Part shown: positions 1 through 8,377 of the stretch, piece by piece
How the letters are laid out: each line of letters begins with the position of its first letter
Numbering within the stretch: the stretch's first letter is position 1
The notes under the pieces: generated by a model
Databases searched by the model: none
Seen by the model: the letters and a program-made list of their open reading frames with translations, nothing else
What the model was told of the DNA's origin: nothing
Made by a program: the position numbers and the translations under genes
Source of the DNA: Cobetia marina
Lineage (GTDB): Bacteria; Pseudomonadota; Gammaproteobacteria; Pseudomonadales; Halomonadaceae
NCBI RefSeq assembly: GCF_001720485.1
Contig: NZ_CP017114.1
Location: 3,038,001-3,102,000, forward strand
Direction of reading: 5' to 3'
Length of the DNA stretch: 64,000 nt

Positions 1-372
1 CTTGCCTGTTCGGCGGTCGGCTTGCTCGGCCTGATGGTCGGCCCGCTGTCACTGCGCTGGCTGTTCGCCGTACTGCTGGGCTTTGGTCAAGGAGGCAGCT
101 TCTCGATGGCGCTGACCTTGCTGGTACTGCGCAGCAACGACGCTCGCCTGGCCGGGGCGCTGTCGGGAATGGCGCAAGGCACCGGCTACATGCTGGCGGC
201 GCTCGGCCCGCTGGCGGTGGGCATACTGCTTGAATTCACCAATGACCTTGACGTGATCGCCTCGCTGTTCGCGCTGATTCTCATCGCCGCCGCAGCGCTG
301 GGTCTCAAGGTCGGGAGACGTCAGCGCATCTGTCTGCGCGATGATGGCAGCCCCGAGGTCATCGACGGCTGA
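1..372 (+). CDS. MFS transporter, CynX/NimT-like, C-terminal part
   Basis: The frame is open from base 1, so the gene starts before the window and only its last 123 codons are present. The visible protein is very hydrophobic, with about three to four membrane segments (for example LLGFGQGGSFSMALTLLVL and a GMAQGTGYMLAALGP segment), and ends in a short basic cytoplasmic tail. The Gly/Gln-rich loop before an ALTLLVLR stretch is typical of the cyanate/nitroimidazole branch of the major facilitator superfamily. The substrate cannot be told from this fragment. The next gene lies 418 bases downstream and is probably a separate transcription unit. Confidence 0.75.
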   Translation, partial: LACSAVGLLGLMVGPLSLRWLFAVLLGFGQGGSFSMALTLLVLRSNDARLAGALSGMAQGTGYMLAALGPLAVGILLEFTNDLDVIASLFALILIAAAALGLKVGRRQRICLRDDGSPEVIDG

Positions 373-564
373 GTCCTCTGCTGCGCATTCTTCATCTCTT
401 CCCTACCCCGCCCTTTTGCCCAAGCGGTTGCACGCGCTGACGTGATGTTCGAGCGTGCGCCCGGCGAGGCCTGTTGACGCGAGCGTCCCGCTCCGGCATT
501 CACACGCTGACGTGCTGATGTCAGCCTGCCTGATATCGACCAGACCTGTCATGCACCTCCAAGT

Positions 565-577
565 GATAGATTCTATC
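565..577. promoter_or_regulatory. Perfect 13-bp palindrome, candidate operator
   Basis: GATAGA-T-TCTATC is a perfect inverted repeat in an AT-rich island inside a GC-rich region. It lies immediately upstream of a possible promoter (580-607) and about 215 bases before the DUF969 start. A dimeric repressor is a reasonable guess, but no regulator family can be named from this alone. Confidence 0.35.
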
Positions 578-579
578 GA

Positions 580-607
580 TTCAACAATTACGATTAATTT
601 ATATATT
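580..607 (+). promoter_or_regulatory. Candidate sigma-70 promoter for the DUF969-DUF979-pcp cluster
   Basis: TTCAAC (580-585) and TATATT (602-607) are separated by 16 bases in the only strongly AT-rich part of the 373-790 gap. The -35 is weak and the -10 fair. It precedes the 14-bp triple repeat (670-711) and the first gene of the cluster. Confidence 0.3.
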
Positions 608-669
608 CCGAATGTCTCATTTGGATTATTCCTGCCTGACCCTACCCTCTGAACTCGCGTAGTAAGACA

Positions 670-711
670 ACGTACTTCACGGTACCTACTTCGCGGCACG
701 TACTTCACAAC
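670..711. repeat. Three tandem 14-bp repeats
   Basis: Units begin at 670 (ACGTACTTCACGGT), 684 (ACCTACTTCGCGGC) and 698 (ACGTACTTCACAAC). They are imperfect copies in direct order, 80 bases before the DUF969 start. Between the candidate promoter and the gene they could be a leader element or repeated protein-binding sites. The rest of the 373-790 gap shows nothing else I can support. Confidence 0.6.
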
Positions 712-790
712 AACAAGCTCACACTCAGAGGTGAAAGCCCATGTCCTGCCTCCGCAACAGACTGTCCTCCTCAGGCTCGGGAGATATCAC

Positions 791-1564
791 ATGTTGTCAT
801 TGATCGGCGTCGCCATCATCGTGGTCGGTCTGGCACTGCGCTTGAACGCTCTGCTGGTGGTCCTGGTGGCAGGCTTTGCCTCGGGACTCGTGGCCGGCAT
901 GACGCCCACCGAGATCCTCGGCGCCCTCGGCCAGGCCTTTACCGACAACCGCGCCGTGTCACTTTTCATCATCACCCTGCCGGTCATTGGCCTGCTGGAG
1001 CGCAATGGCCTGCGTGACCAGGCCGAGCATCTCGTGCAGAAGCTGCGTGCCGCCAGTGCCGGCCGCATCACCCTGAGCTACCTGCTGCTGCGCAAGGTGA
1101 CCAACGCCTTCGGGCTGCAGCTGGGTGGGCACCCGGCGATGATCCGTCCGCTGGTCGCGCCGATGTCGGTCGGTGCCGCCGAGCGCGACCTCTCCGAGGA
1201 AGCCGTGGCCTCCCCCCGCTTCAAGACCCTGAGCCAGCGCATCCGGGTACTCAATGCCGTCAGCGAGAACTTCGGCAACTTCTTCAGTCAGCTGATCTTT
1301 GTCGCCTCGGGCGGCCTGCTGCTGATCAAGAGCGTGCTGGACAAGAGCGGCACCAGCGTCAGTCTCGCGGACATGGCGCTCTATGCCATTCCTACCGCAC
1401 TCGTCTCGCTGGTCGTGGTCTTCATCCTGTGTCGCCGGCTGGACAAGCGCATCCAGCAGGAGCATCGACTGCTGCGCGAGGAGTATCCCGCCTCCCCTTT
1501 GCAGGCAACCCCCGCGTCAGCCCCTGACAGCTACACCACTCCCGTGACGGAGAGCCACTCATGA
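791..1564 (+). CDS. DUF969 family inner-membrane protein, probable 5-oxoproline transporter subunit
   Basis: The protein has 257 residues with several hydrophobic segments, beginning MLSLIGVAIIVVGLALRLN. The ATG at 791 is chosen because GGGAG lies about 7 bases upstream and because the family starts with this membrane segment; an in-frame upstream ATG at 731 would add a poorly hydrophobic leader. The stop overlaps the DUF979 start as ATGA, so the two are translationally coupled. DUF969, DUF979 and pyroglutamyl peptidase genes commonly sit together in bacteria, and protein databases name the DUF969/DUF979 pair as a putative 5-oxoproline transporter. The transport role is inference from that association. 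The C-terminal tail (about 35 residues) is soluble and low in complexity. Confidence 0.75.
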   Translation: MLSLIGVAIIVVGLALRLNALLVVLVAGFASGLVAGMTPTEILGALGQAFTDNRAVSLFIITLPVIGLLERNGLRDQAEHLVQKLRAASAGRITLSYLLLRKVTNAFGLQLGGHPAMIRPLVAPMSVGAAERDLSEEAVASPRFKTLSQRIRVLNAVSENFGNFFSQLIFVASGGLLLIKSVLDKSGTSVSLADMALYAIPTALVSLVVVFILCRRLDKRIQQEHRLLREEYPASPLQATPASAPDSYTTPVTESHS

Positions 1565-2472
1565 GCGGTATCGATGCCCTTTACCTGATCACCGGCTTCG
1601 CCGTCATGGTGTTTGCCCTTCTGACCCTGACCGACCGCGACCATCCGCGTCGCCTTGGCACCAGCGCCTTCTGGATGATCTTCGGGATCAGCCTGGCCTT
1701 CGGCCAGTGGCTGCCCAATGTCGTGGTCGGCCTCGCCATGCTCGCCATGGCGCTGCTGGCCGCCACCGGTCAGCTCGGCTTCGGCAATTACGGACAGCTC
1801 AGCGATGAAGCCCGCCAGCAGCGCCGCCAACGTCTGGGGTCTCGGCTGTTCATTCCGGCACTGGTGATTCCCATCGGCACCTTCCTCTACACCCTCACCA
1901 CCGGGCAGAGCGCACTGGTCGGGCTGGGGCTTGCGACCGTGCTGGCGTTTGCCGTTGCCCTGCTGCTGCTGCGTGAGCGCCCCGGCACCGGCATGCAGGA
2001 AGGTCGTCGCCTGGCGGATGCCATCGGCTGGGCCGCCATCCTGCCGCAGTTCCTGGCCGCGCTCGGTCTGCTGTTCGATCAGGCCGGTGTCGGCCAGACC
2101 ATCGCGGGGCTGGTCTCAAGCGTGGTTCCCGATACCAGTCTCATCGCCTGCGTGATCGCCTACTGTGTCGGCATGGCCGTGTTCACCATGCTGATGGGCA
2201 ACGGCTTCGCCGCCTTCGCCGTCATCACCTCCGGGATCGGCTATCCGCTGGTCATCGCCCTGCATGGTGGCAATCCCGCCATCGTCGGCGTGCTGGGGAT
2301 GCTGTCGGGCTATTGCGGCACGCTGATGACGCCCATGGCCGCCAATTTCAACATCGTGCCGGCGGCGCTGCTGGAGCTGGATGATCGCTATCACATCATC
2401 CGCGCCCAGATCATTCCGGCGCTGGTGATGCTGATGGCCAACATCAGCCTGATGCTGCTGCTGGCATTCTGA
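1561..2472 (+). CDS. DUF979 family inner-membrane protein, probable partner of DUF969
   Basis: A 303-residue polytopic membrane protein with about eight to nine hydrophobic stretches. A conserved-looking region near residues 205-270 is rich in Gly (MGNGFAAFAVITSGIGYP and MLSGYCGTLMTPMAANFN). Its pairing with DUF969 through an ATGA overlap and the following pcp gene fit a two-subunit permease that handles pyroglutamate or a related small acid. It resembles gluconate/dicarboxylate-type carriers only in general hydrophobic character. No ATP-binding subunit is nearby, so secondary transport is more likely than an ABC system. Confidence 0.75.
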   Translation: MSGIDALYLITGFAVMVFALLTLTDRDHPRRLGTSAFWMIFGISLAFGQWLPNVVVGLAMLAMALLAATGQLGFGNYGQLSDEARQQRRQRLGSRLFIPALVIPIGTFLYTLTTGQSALVGLGLATVLAFAVALLLLRERPGTGMQEGRRLADAIGWAAILPQFLAALGLLFDQAGVGQTIAGLVSSVVPDTSLIACVIAYCVGMAVFTMLMGNGFAAFAVITSGIGYPLVIALHGGNPAIVGVLGMLSGYCGTLMTPMAANFNIVPAALLELDDRYHIIRAQIIPALVMLMANISLMLLLAF

Positions 2473-2550
2473 TTCGTTCTCATGCTTACCCGCGCATCGA
2501 TCACCGCCAGCAGTGGCCTGCGGTGATCGATGCCAGTCAAGGAGTCTCCC

Positions 2551-3210
2551 ATGTCCCGTCTGCTTCTCTGTGGTTTCGAGCCCTTCGGCCACGACAGCGT
2601 CAATCCGGCACTCAAGATCATCGAGCAGCTGGAGGGTCAGACCCTGGCCCTGCCGAATGGCTCATCGGACAGTGTCGAGATACGCACCTGCCGCGTGCCG
2701 GTGACGCGCTACGCCGCGATCGAGAGCGTGGTGGAGGCCATCGAGCGTCACGCCCCCGATACCGTGATCATGCTGGGCCAGGCGAGTGGTCGCAGCGCCA
2801 TCACGCCGGAGCGCGTCGCCATCAATCTGGATGACTACCGCATCAAGGACAATGGCGGACACCAGCCGGTGGATGAACCCATCGAGGTCGCAGGGCCCGA
2901 TGCCTGCTTCACCACCCTGCCCATCAAGGCGATGGTCAATGATCTTCAGGCAGCGGGTCTGCCGGCCAGCGTCTCCTATACCGCCGGCACCTTCGTCTGC
3001 AACCACCTGTTCTACGGCGTGCAACGCCATCTGGCGGACAGTCCGATCCGCTCCGGCTTCGTGCATATTCCGGCGCTCCCCGAGCAGAGCCTCGATGGCC
3101 GACTGCCGACCATGAGCCTGGAGAGCCTGCTGGAAGGCGTGCGCGTCCTCTGCATCAGCGCCATGACCCATCAGCAGGATGTGCGCATCGGCGGTGGCAA
3201 CATCAGCTAG
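2551..3210 (+). CDS. pcp: Pyroglutamyl-peptidase I (pyrrolidone-carboxylate peptidase)
   Basis: Cytoplasmic cysteine peptidase of family C15 that removes N-terminal pyroglutamate from peptides. The 219-residue length is normal. The N-terminal LLCGFEPFG motif, a Glu at residue 87 (in TPERVAINLDDYR), the catalytic Cys150 in TAGTFVCNHLFYG and His172 in GFVHIPALP give the full Glu-Cys-His triad. The ATG at 2551 is preferred over the one at 2530 because AAGGAG lies 6 bases before it. It follows the DUF969/DUF979 genes by about 80 bases and is likely co-transcribed, giving a unit that releases and moves 5-oxoproline. No 5-oxoprolinase gene is seen in the window. Confidence 0.93.
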   Translation: MSRLLLCGFEPFGHDSVNPALKIIEQLEGQTLALPNGSSDSVEIRTCRVPVTRYAAIESVVEAIERHAPDTVIMLGQASGRSAITPERVAINLDDYRIKDNGGHQPVDEPIEVAGPDACFTTLPIKAMVNDLQAAGLPASVSYTAGTFVCNHLFYGVQRHLADSPIRSGFVHIPALPEQSLDGRLPTMSLESLLEGVRVLCISAMTHQQDVRIGGGNIS

Positions 3211-3326
3211 CCCTTCCGCCGCCACCGCACTCGCTGCTGACCTGGTCATCCCCTTGGCAGCACGTCTCACCCGCCAGCCGGCATGCGTTACAATGCCGGC
3301 TTTCCCATTTCTGGCAGGTGGATACG

Positions 3327-4373
3327 ATGACTCCCGAGACACACATCCTGGTGCTGTATACCGGCGGTACGCTGGGCATGGTCGAAAGCGAGCAGGGCCT
3401 GGTGCCGGCCGGAGACTTCGATGCGCGTCTGCGAGCAGCGCTGGAGGATCTGCCGCCCAGCCGTCGTGGCCGTCTGCCCGCCTTCACCCTGCGCGAATTC
3501 CCGCAACTGATCGACTCCTCCTCGGCGACGCCCGCTGACTGGCAGCAGATCGCGGGCGAGATCGCCGATGCCTATGACAGTTTCGATGGCTTCGTGGTGC
3601 TGCAGGGCACCGACACCCTCGCCTGGACGGCGTCAAGCCTCGCCTTCCAGCTCAAGGGCACCGCCCGCCCGGTGATCGTCAGTGGTGCCCAGCTGCCATT
3701 GGAGGCCGACGGCAGCGATGCTCTTGCCAATGTCGAACTGGCCCTCACCGCCGCCGCCCAACCGACCCTCAATGAGGTGGTGGTCGCCTTCGGCGGTCAG
3801 CTGCTGCGCGGCGTGTGCACCCGCAAGTGGTATACCCAGGATCACCGCGGCTTCACCACTCCCAATGCCCCCCTGCTGGGCGAGTGGGTCGATGACCGTG
3901 TGGTGGTCTATCCGGGCCGCCTGATGGATGACCAGGGGCCGGCCTTCGAATTGCCGGATTACGCCTGCCTCGGCCAGGATGCCGTCATCCGCCTGCCGCT
4001 CTACCCCGGCATCAGCGCCGAGAGCGTACGAGTGCAGTTGCTGCGCAGCGAAGTGAAGGGCGCGGTGCTGGAACTGTGGGGCAGCGGCAATCTGCCGGCG
4101 GATGCCGAGCTTCTGGGCGTGCTGGCCGATGCGCGCGGCGAAGGCAAGCTGCTGGCCGGCATCAGCCAGTGTCCGCATGGCCCGGTCAGCATCGGCCACT
4201 ATGCGGCAGGCGCGGGCCTTGCCACCATCGGGGTACTGTCCGGTGATGACATGACGCTGGAGGCCGCCTTCACCAAGCTGCTGCATCTGGTCGCGCTCAA
4301 TCAGGATGAGGACTGGCAGCGGGAACGCTTCCTGATGCCATGGGTAGGAGAGCGCGCCAGCGGCCTGCTGTAA
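3327..4373 (+). CDS. ansA: Type I (cytoplasmic) L-asparaginase
   Basis: Hydrolyses asparagine to aspartate and ammonia. The protein has 348 residues, close to the family size. The first active-site motif is YTGGTLGM with the nucleophile Thr15; the second is LQGTDTLAW with Thr95-Asp96. There is no signal peptide, which fits the cytoplasmic type I enzyme rather than periplasmic type II. The ATG at 3327 has CAGGTGG just upstream; a GTG at 3318 is the alternative. It is separated from pcp by about 115 bases and ends at a strong terminator shared with the convergent ppc. Confidence 0.92.
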   Translation: MTPETHILVLYTGGTLGMVESEQGLVPAGDFDARLRAALEDLPPSRRGRLPAFTLREFPQLIDSSSATPADWQQIAGEIADAYDSFDGFVVLQGTDTLAWTASSLAFQLKGTARPVIVSGAQLPLEADGSDALANVELALTAAAQPTLNEVVVAFGGQLLRGVCTRKWYTQDHRGFTTPNAPLLGEWVDDRVVVYPGRLMDDQGPAFELPDYACLGQDAVIRLPLYPGISAESVRVQLLRSEVKGAVLELWGSGNLPADAELLGVLADARGEGKLLAGISQCPHGPVSIGHYAAGAGLATIGVLSGDDMTLEAAFTKLLHLVALNQDEDWQRERFLMPWVGERASGLL

Positions 4374-4403
4374 TCAGATACCGCCGTTAGCTTCATGACA
4401 ACG

Positions 4404-4437
4404 AAAAGCCCCGACAGGCATGTTTGTCGGGGCTTTT
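4404..4437. terminator. Bidirectional rho-independent terminator between ansA and ppc
   Basis: A 13-bp perfect stem (AAAAGCCCCGACA with TGTCGGGGCTTTT) around an 8-base loop, with T runs on both strands. It sits 30 bases after the ansA stop and 48 bases beyond the ppc stop, so it can serve both convergent genes. Confidence 0.9.
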
Positions 4438-4485
4438 TCATGCAGTGACTCAAGACTGGCCGACGCGATATCGTCAGCCGCCGCC

Positions 4486-7134
4486 TCAGCCGGTGTTGCG
4501 CAGACCGGCCGAGATACCGGCCATGGTCACCATCAGGGCGCGCGACAGCTCGGCGGAGATGGCGCCATCGGCATCCCGGTTGCGCTGCAGAAGCTCGGCC
4601 TGCAGGCCATGCAACGGGTCGATGTAGGGGTTGCGAACATCGATGGCCTGACGGATCAGCGGCATGTGCTCCAGCAGCGTCTGTTGATCGCGGATCTCCA
4701 GCACCACCTTCTCCAGACGCTCGAGACGATCACGCAGCGACTGCCCCAGCTCCTTGAGCGCCGGCTCATCCACCAGACGTTGCTCGTAGTAGGCCGCCGT
4801 CGAGAGATCCGCCTTGGACAGCAGCATCTCCAGCATGTCGACATAGGTGGAGAAGAACGGCCAGTCGTTCATCATCTCGCGCAGGATTTCCAGCCCACCC
4901 TCTTCCTCGAGCCGATTGGCGAAGGCTTCGCCACTGCCAAGCCACGCCGGCAGCATCAGACGAATCTGGGTCCAGGCGAAGATCCACGGGATCGCCCGCA
5001 GCGTCTCGACGCCTCCGTCCTGACGACGCTTGGCCGGGCGTGACCCCAGCGGCAGGCGCGCCAGTGCCGTCTCCGGCGTGACCGAGCGGAAGTAAGGCAC
5101 GAAGTTCGGGTCCTCGCGCACCACTCCGACATAGGCCTTGTGCGCGACGTCCGCGAGACGATTCATCTCGTCGCGCCATTCCTGACGCGGGGCGGGCGGC
5201 GGCAGCAGGCTGGCCTCGAGGACTGCACAGACATAGATCTCCATCGAGCGGCTGGCGATGTCCGGCAGGCCGAACTTGAAGCGGATCATCTCGCCCTGCT
5301 CGGTCACGCGCAGGGAACCGGTCACCGAGCCCGGCGGCTGCGAGAGGATCGCCGCATGTGCCGGACCGCCCCCGCGACCCACCGTGCCGCCACGACCATG
5401 GAAGAGCGTCAGTTCGACGCCGTGCCGCTTGGTGACATCCACCAGCGTCTCCTGAGCACGATACTGTGCCCAGGCCGCCGCCAGCTGGCCGGCATCCTTG
5501 GCGGAGTCGGAATAGCCGATCATCACTTCCTGACGATTGCCGGCGTGCTTGCGATAGATCGGCATGCCCAGCAGCGTGTCGATGACCGGGCCGGAGCGAT
5601 CCAGGTCGTCCAGGGTCTCGAACAGCGGCGCGATGGGCAGGCGCACATCACCGCCCACCTCCTTCATCAGCAGCGCCACCGCCAGTACATCGGAGGCCTG
5701 GCCCGCCATCGAGATGATGTAGGTGCCCAGCGCCTCACGATGTTCACGCGCGATGACCTTGAAGGTATCCAGCACTTCGCGGGTATCGGTGGAGCACTCC
5801 CAATGACGCGGGATCAAGGGACGCTGACCGCCCAGCTCCCTGGCGAGGAATTCACAGCGCTTCTGCTCATCCCACTCGAAGTAGCTGCCCATGCCCAGCG
5901 ACTGGGTCAGCTCGTCGAGCACCTGGGCGTGGCGCGTACTTTCCTGACGGATGTCGAGCTTGGTGAGAGTCACGCCGAAACAGGCCACGCGGCGCAGCGT
6001 GTCGAGCAAGGCGCCATTGGCGATGGTATCCAGTCCCACGTCACACAGCGAGCGGTAGCAGGCCAGCAGCGGTGCATAGAGCTGCTCACGCGTCTCGATG
6101 ATGTCGAGCCCCTCGTGACGCTTGCCGTCCAGGCCAGCCTTGGCCCAGTCACGGGTGCTTTCCATGCGCAGGATCAGACGCCGCAGGATCTCGCGGTAAG
6201 GTTCCGCCACGTCGCCGGCCTCGGCACGCAGCGCCGCGGAGCACTTCCACATGGAGAGCTCGGACTTGAGCTGCTCGAGATCCCGCAGGTAGAGATCCGC
6301 CGCCATCCAGCGACCCAGCAGCAGCACGGTGCGGGTGACCCGCGCGGTGACATTCGGGTTGCCATCGCGGTCGCCCCCCATCCAGGAGGCGAAGCGCAGC
6401 GGCGCGGCGTCCAGCGGCAGACGCTCGCCGGCCGCCTCCAGTGTCATCTCGTCCAGCTGACGATGGAAGTCAGGCACCGCCTGCCACAGCGAATTCTCGA
6501 TGGTGGCAAAGCCCCACTTGGCCTCGTCCACCGGGGTCGGGCGCTCGTGACGGATCTCGTCGGTATGCCAGGCCTGGCTGATCAGCTCAGAGAGGCGTGC
6601 ACGCGCGAGCGTCGCCTGTTCCGGGCGATCACAGGCACCTTCCATCTGGGTCAGGCAGCCTTCGATGGCATCGTACTTCTGGATCAGGGTACGGCGGATG
6701 ACTTCCGTCGGGTGGGCCGTCAGCACCAGCTCGACGCGCATCGCCGACAGCTCCTCGACGATCTTCTGGGCACTGAAGCCACGCTCACGGATACGCGTGA
6801 TCAGCTCGCCCAGATCCGGCTGACTGCCGGGACGATAATCCTCGACACGCTTGAAGCGGCCGCGGTAGTGCTGCTCGGCGATGTTGGAAAGATTCAGAAA
6901 CTGATTGAAGGCGCGGGTGACCGGCAGCAGATCGCTGTCGGGAAGGTCGCGCAGGTAATCGATCAACTCGCGGCGGGCCGCGAGGTCGCCTTGCTGGCCT
7001 TTCTTGGCCAGGGCGCGGATGCGTTCGATACGCTCGACGAAGTCATCGCCGAGGTCGGCCGCGATGGTCTGGCCGAGGTTGTCCCCGAGAATGCGCACAT
7101 TGTCGCGCAACGATTCATGCAGGTCGTGACTCAT
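4486..7134 (-). CDS. ppc: Phosphoenolpyruvate carboxylase
   Basis: Carboxylates PEP to oxaloacetate, the main anaplerotic reaction of the cell. The 882-residue product is full length. Signature motifs are present: LVLTAHPTE (catalytic His region), GYSDSAKDAGQLAAAW, the Gly-rich FHGRGGTVGRGGGP loop with QPPGSV after it, and the C-terminal RNTG. The start at 7134 is chosen because AAGGAGGG lies 4 bases upstream; the frame stays open 20 codons further without a site. Transcription comes through a 307-base leader that contains a large inverted repeat (7292-7373). It is convergent with ansA. Classical allosteric control by acetyl-CoA and aspartate is known for the family but not tested here. Confidence 0.97.
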   Translation of the reverse strand: MSHDLHESLRDNVRILGDNLGQTIAADLGDDFVERIERIRALAKKGQQGDLAARRELIDYLRDLPDSDLLPVTRAFNQFLNLSNIAEQHYRGRFKRVEDYRPGSQPDLGELITRIRERGFSAQKIVEELSAMRVELVLTAHPTEVIRRTLIQKYDAIEGCLTQMEGACDRPEQATLARARLSELISQAWHTDEIRHERPTPVDEAKWGFATIENSLWQAVPDFHRQLDEMTLEAAGERLPLDAAPLRFASWMGGDRDGNPNVTARVTRTVLLLGRWMAADLYLRDLEQLKSELSMWKCSAALRAEAGDVAEPYREILRRLILRMESTRDWAKAGLDGKRHEGLDIIETREQLYAPLLACYRSLCDVGLDTIANGALLDTLRRVACFGVTLTKLDIRQESTRHAQVLDELTQSLGMGSYFEWDEQKRCEFLARELGGQRPLIPRHWECSTDTREVLDTFKVIAREHREALGTYIISMAGQASDVLAVALLMKEVGGDVRLPIAPLFETLDDLDRSGPVIDTLLGMPIYRKHAGNRQEVMIGYSDSAKDAGQLAAAWAQYRAQETLVDVTKRHGVELTLFHGRGGTVGRGGGPAHAAILSQPPGSVTGSLRVTEQGEMIRFKFGLPDIASRSMEIYVCAVLEASLLPPPAPRQEWRDEMNRLADVAHKAYVGVVREDPNFVPYFRSVTPETALARLPLGSRPAKRRQDGGVETLRAIPWIFAWTQIRLMLPAWLGSGEAFANRLEEEGGLEILREMMNDWPFFSTYVDMLEMLLSKADLSTAAYYEQRLVDEPALKELGQSLRDRLERLEKVVLEIRDQQTLLEHMPLIRQAIDVRNPYIDPLHGLQAELLQRNRDADGAISAELSRALMVTMAGISAGLRNTG

Positions 7135-7291
7135 GCAACCCTCCTTGGGAGTGACGGTGCCGCCGCGGGAATCATCCCCTGTCATCAGGGGCATTCAGTT
7201 GACAGATCCATGACGGGCTCGCGGCCCGTCGCAAGCCGTGCGCCATCTGACACGGAGACTGGCACAGAGATCTGACGCATGCCCTAAACGA

Positions 7292-7373
7292 AAGGCCCGC
7301 GGCGCAGCAGACCGAAAAGCAGGACAAGGCACTTGCCCTGATCGCTTACCATCAGCATACGACCGCGGGCCTT
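7292..7373 (-). terminator. Large inverted repeat with a T-rich tail between mazG and ppc
   Basis: AAGGCCCGCGG (7292-7302) pairs with CCGCGGGCCTT (7363-7373) across a 60-base insert. On the minus strand the second arm runs into TTTCGTTTAGG. This is terminator-like for mazG, 70 bases after its stop, but the apical region is far longer than usual and could itself fold. It may be a terminator, an attenuator in the ppc leader, or a small RNA. The rest of the 7135-7441 gap is unremarkable apart from AT-rich sequence near 7385-7425. Confidence 0.45.
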
Positions 7374-7441
7374 GGCTCCACAATCCGACTATCGCGTAAA
7401 CTTACTACATTTTCTTTCTGCCGCCCGACGACGGCATCACA

Positions 7442-8377
7442 TCACCTGACAAGCGGAGTCACCGCGCGCGCGTTCGACGAGCCATCCTCGAGACTCTCGG
7501 ACTGACTGGCCGCCCGCTCCCGGCGCTTGGCCTCATCCCAGTGCGCATCCATCTCGGCGAGACTGGCCTCCTTCAGCGAACGCCCCTCTGCCGCAATCGC
7601 GGCTTCCACATGACGGAACCGGGACGCGAAACGGGCATTGGTCGCCCGCAGCTGCTGTTCCGGGTCCGCCTTGAGCGTCCGCGCCAGATTGACCACCGCG
7701 AACAGCAGATCCCCCACCTCCTCACGCGCATGGGCCTCATCGCCCTCGGCCAGCGCTTCCTCGACCTCGCCGAGTTCCTCGCGGATCTTGTCCAGCACGC
7801 CACTCGTATCCGGCCAGTCAAAGCCCGAACGTGAGGCCTTCTTCGAGAGCTTTGCCGCCCGCGTCAGCGCCGGCAGGCCCAGCGGCACGCCATCCAGCAC
7901 GCTGACGTCAGCGGCCTGGCTGGCAGATGGCTCGCCGGACTCCTGCTGCTTGAGGGTCTCCCACTGGGCATTCAGCGACCCTGCGTCCACCTCATGCGTG
8001 GCGATGCCCTCACGGCGCGAAGCCAGAGTGCCATCCGGGAAGACATGCGGATGGCGGCGCAGCATCTTCTCGGTGAGCACATGGATGACGTCATGGAAGT
8101 CGAAACGCTGCTGCTCGCTGGCGATCTGGGCGTAGAACACGCCCTGAAAGAGCAGGTCGCCCAGCTCCGCCGGCAGCTCGTCGAGCACCTCGGCATCTGC
8201 CGCGGCCCGCTCGATCACGTCGGCGACTTCATAGGCCTCCTCCAGGGTGTGCGGCACCAGGCTCGCGTAGTCCTGTTTCAGATCCCACGGACAGCCGTAC
8301 TGCGGGTCACGCAGCACGGCCATCAGGGTCAGCAGATCCTCAAGGCCATGGCGTCCGGGGGGAGTTGCGGCACTCAT
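7442..8377 (-). CDS. mazG: Nucleoside triphosphate pyrophosphohydrolase MazG
   Basis: House-cleaning enzyme that hydrolyses (d)NTPs to the monophosphate and pyrophosphate; in E. coli it also modulates the effect of ppGpp. The 311-residue protein has two MazG folds, each with an E-E-x-x-D style metal site: HTLEEAYEVADVIE with ELGDLLFQ, and EELGEVEEALAEG with EEVGDLLF. It is about 45 residues longer than the E. coli protein, with a Ser/Gln-rich linker between the domains (around KQQESGEPSASQ) and a polar C-terminal tail. The start at 8377 overlaps the relA stop as ATGA, so it is coupled to relA, which fits its link to the stringent response. Confidence 0.93.
   Translation of the reverse strand: MSAATPPGRHGLEDLLTLMAVLRDPQYGCPWDLKQDYASLVPHTLEEAYEVADVIERAAADAEVLDELPAELGDLLFQGVFYAQIASEQQRFDFHDVIHVLTEKMLRRHPHVFPDGTLASRREGIATHEVDAGSLNAQWETLKQQESGEPSASQAADVSVLDGVPLGLPALTRAAKLSKKASRSGFDWPDTSGVLDKIREELGEVEEALAEGDEAHAREEVGDLLFAVVNLARTLKADPEQQLRATNARFASRFRHVEAAIAAEGRSLKEASLAEMDAHWDEAKRRERAASQSESLEDGSSNARAVTPLVR

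Noticed and set aside
5140..7275. 711-codon plus-strand open frame opposite ppc
   Set aside because: Antisense shadow of a well-supported gene in high-GC DNA; composition is His/Gln/Arg-rich and matches no family.
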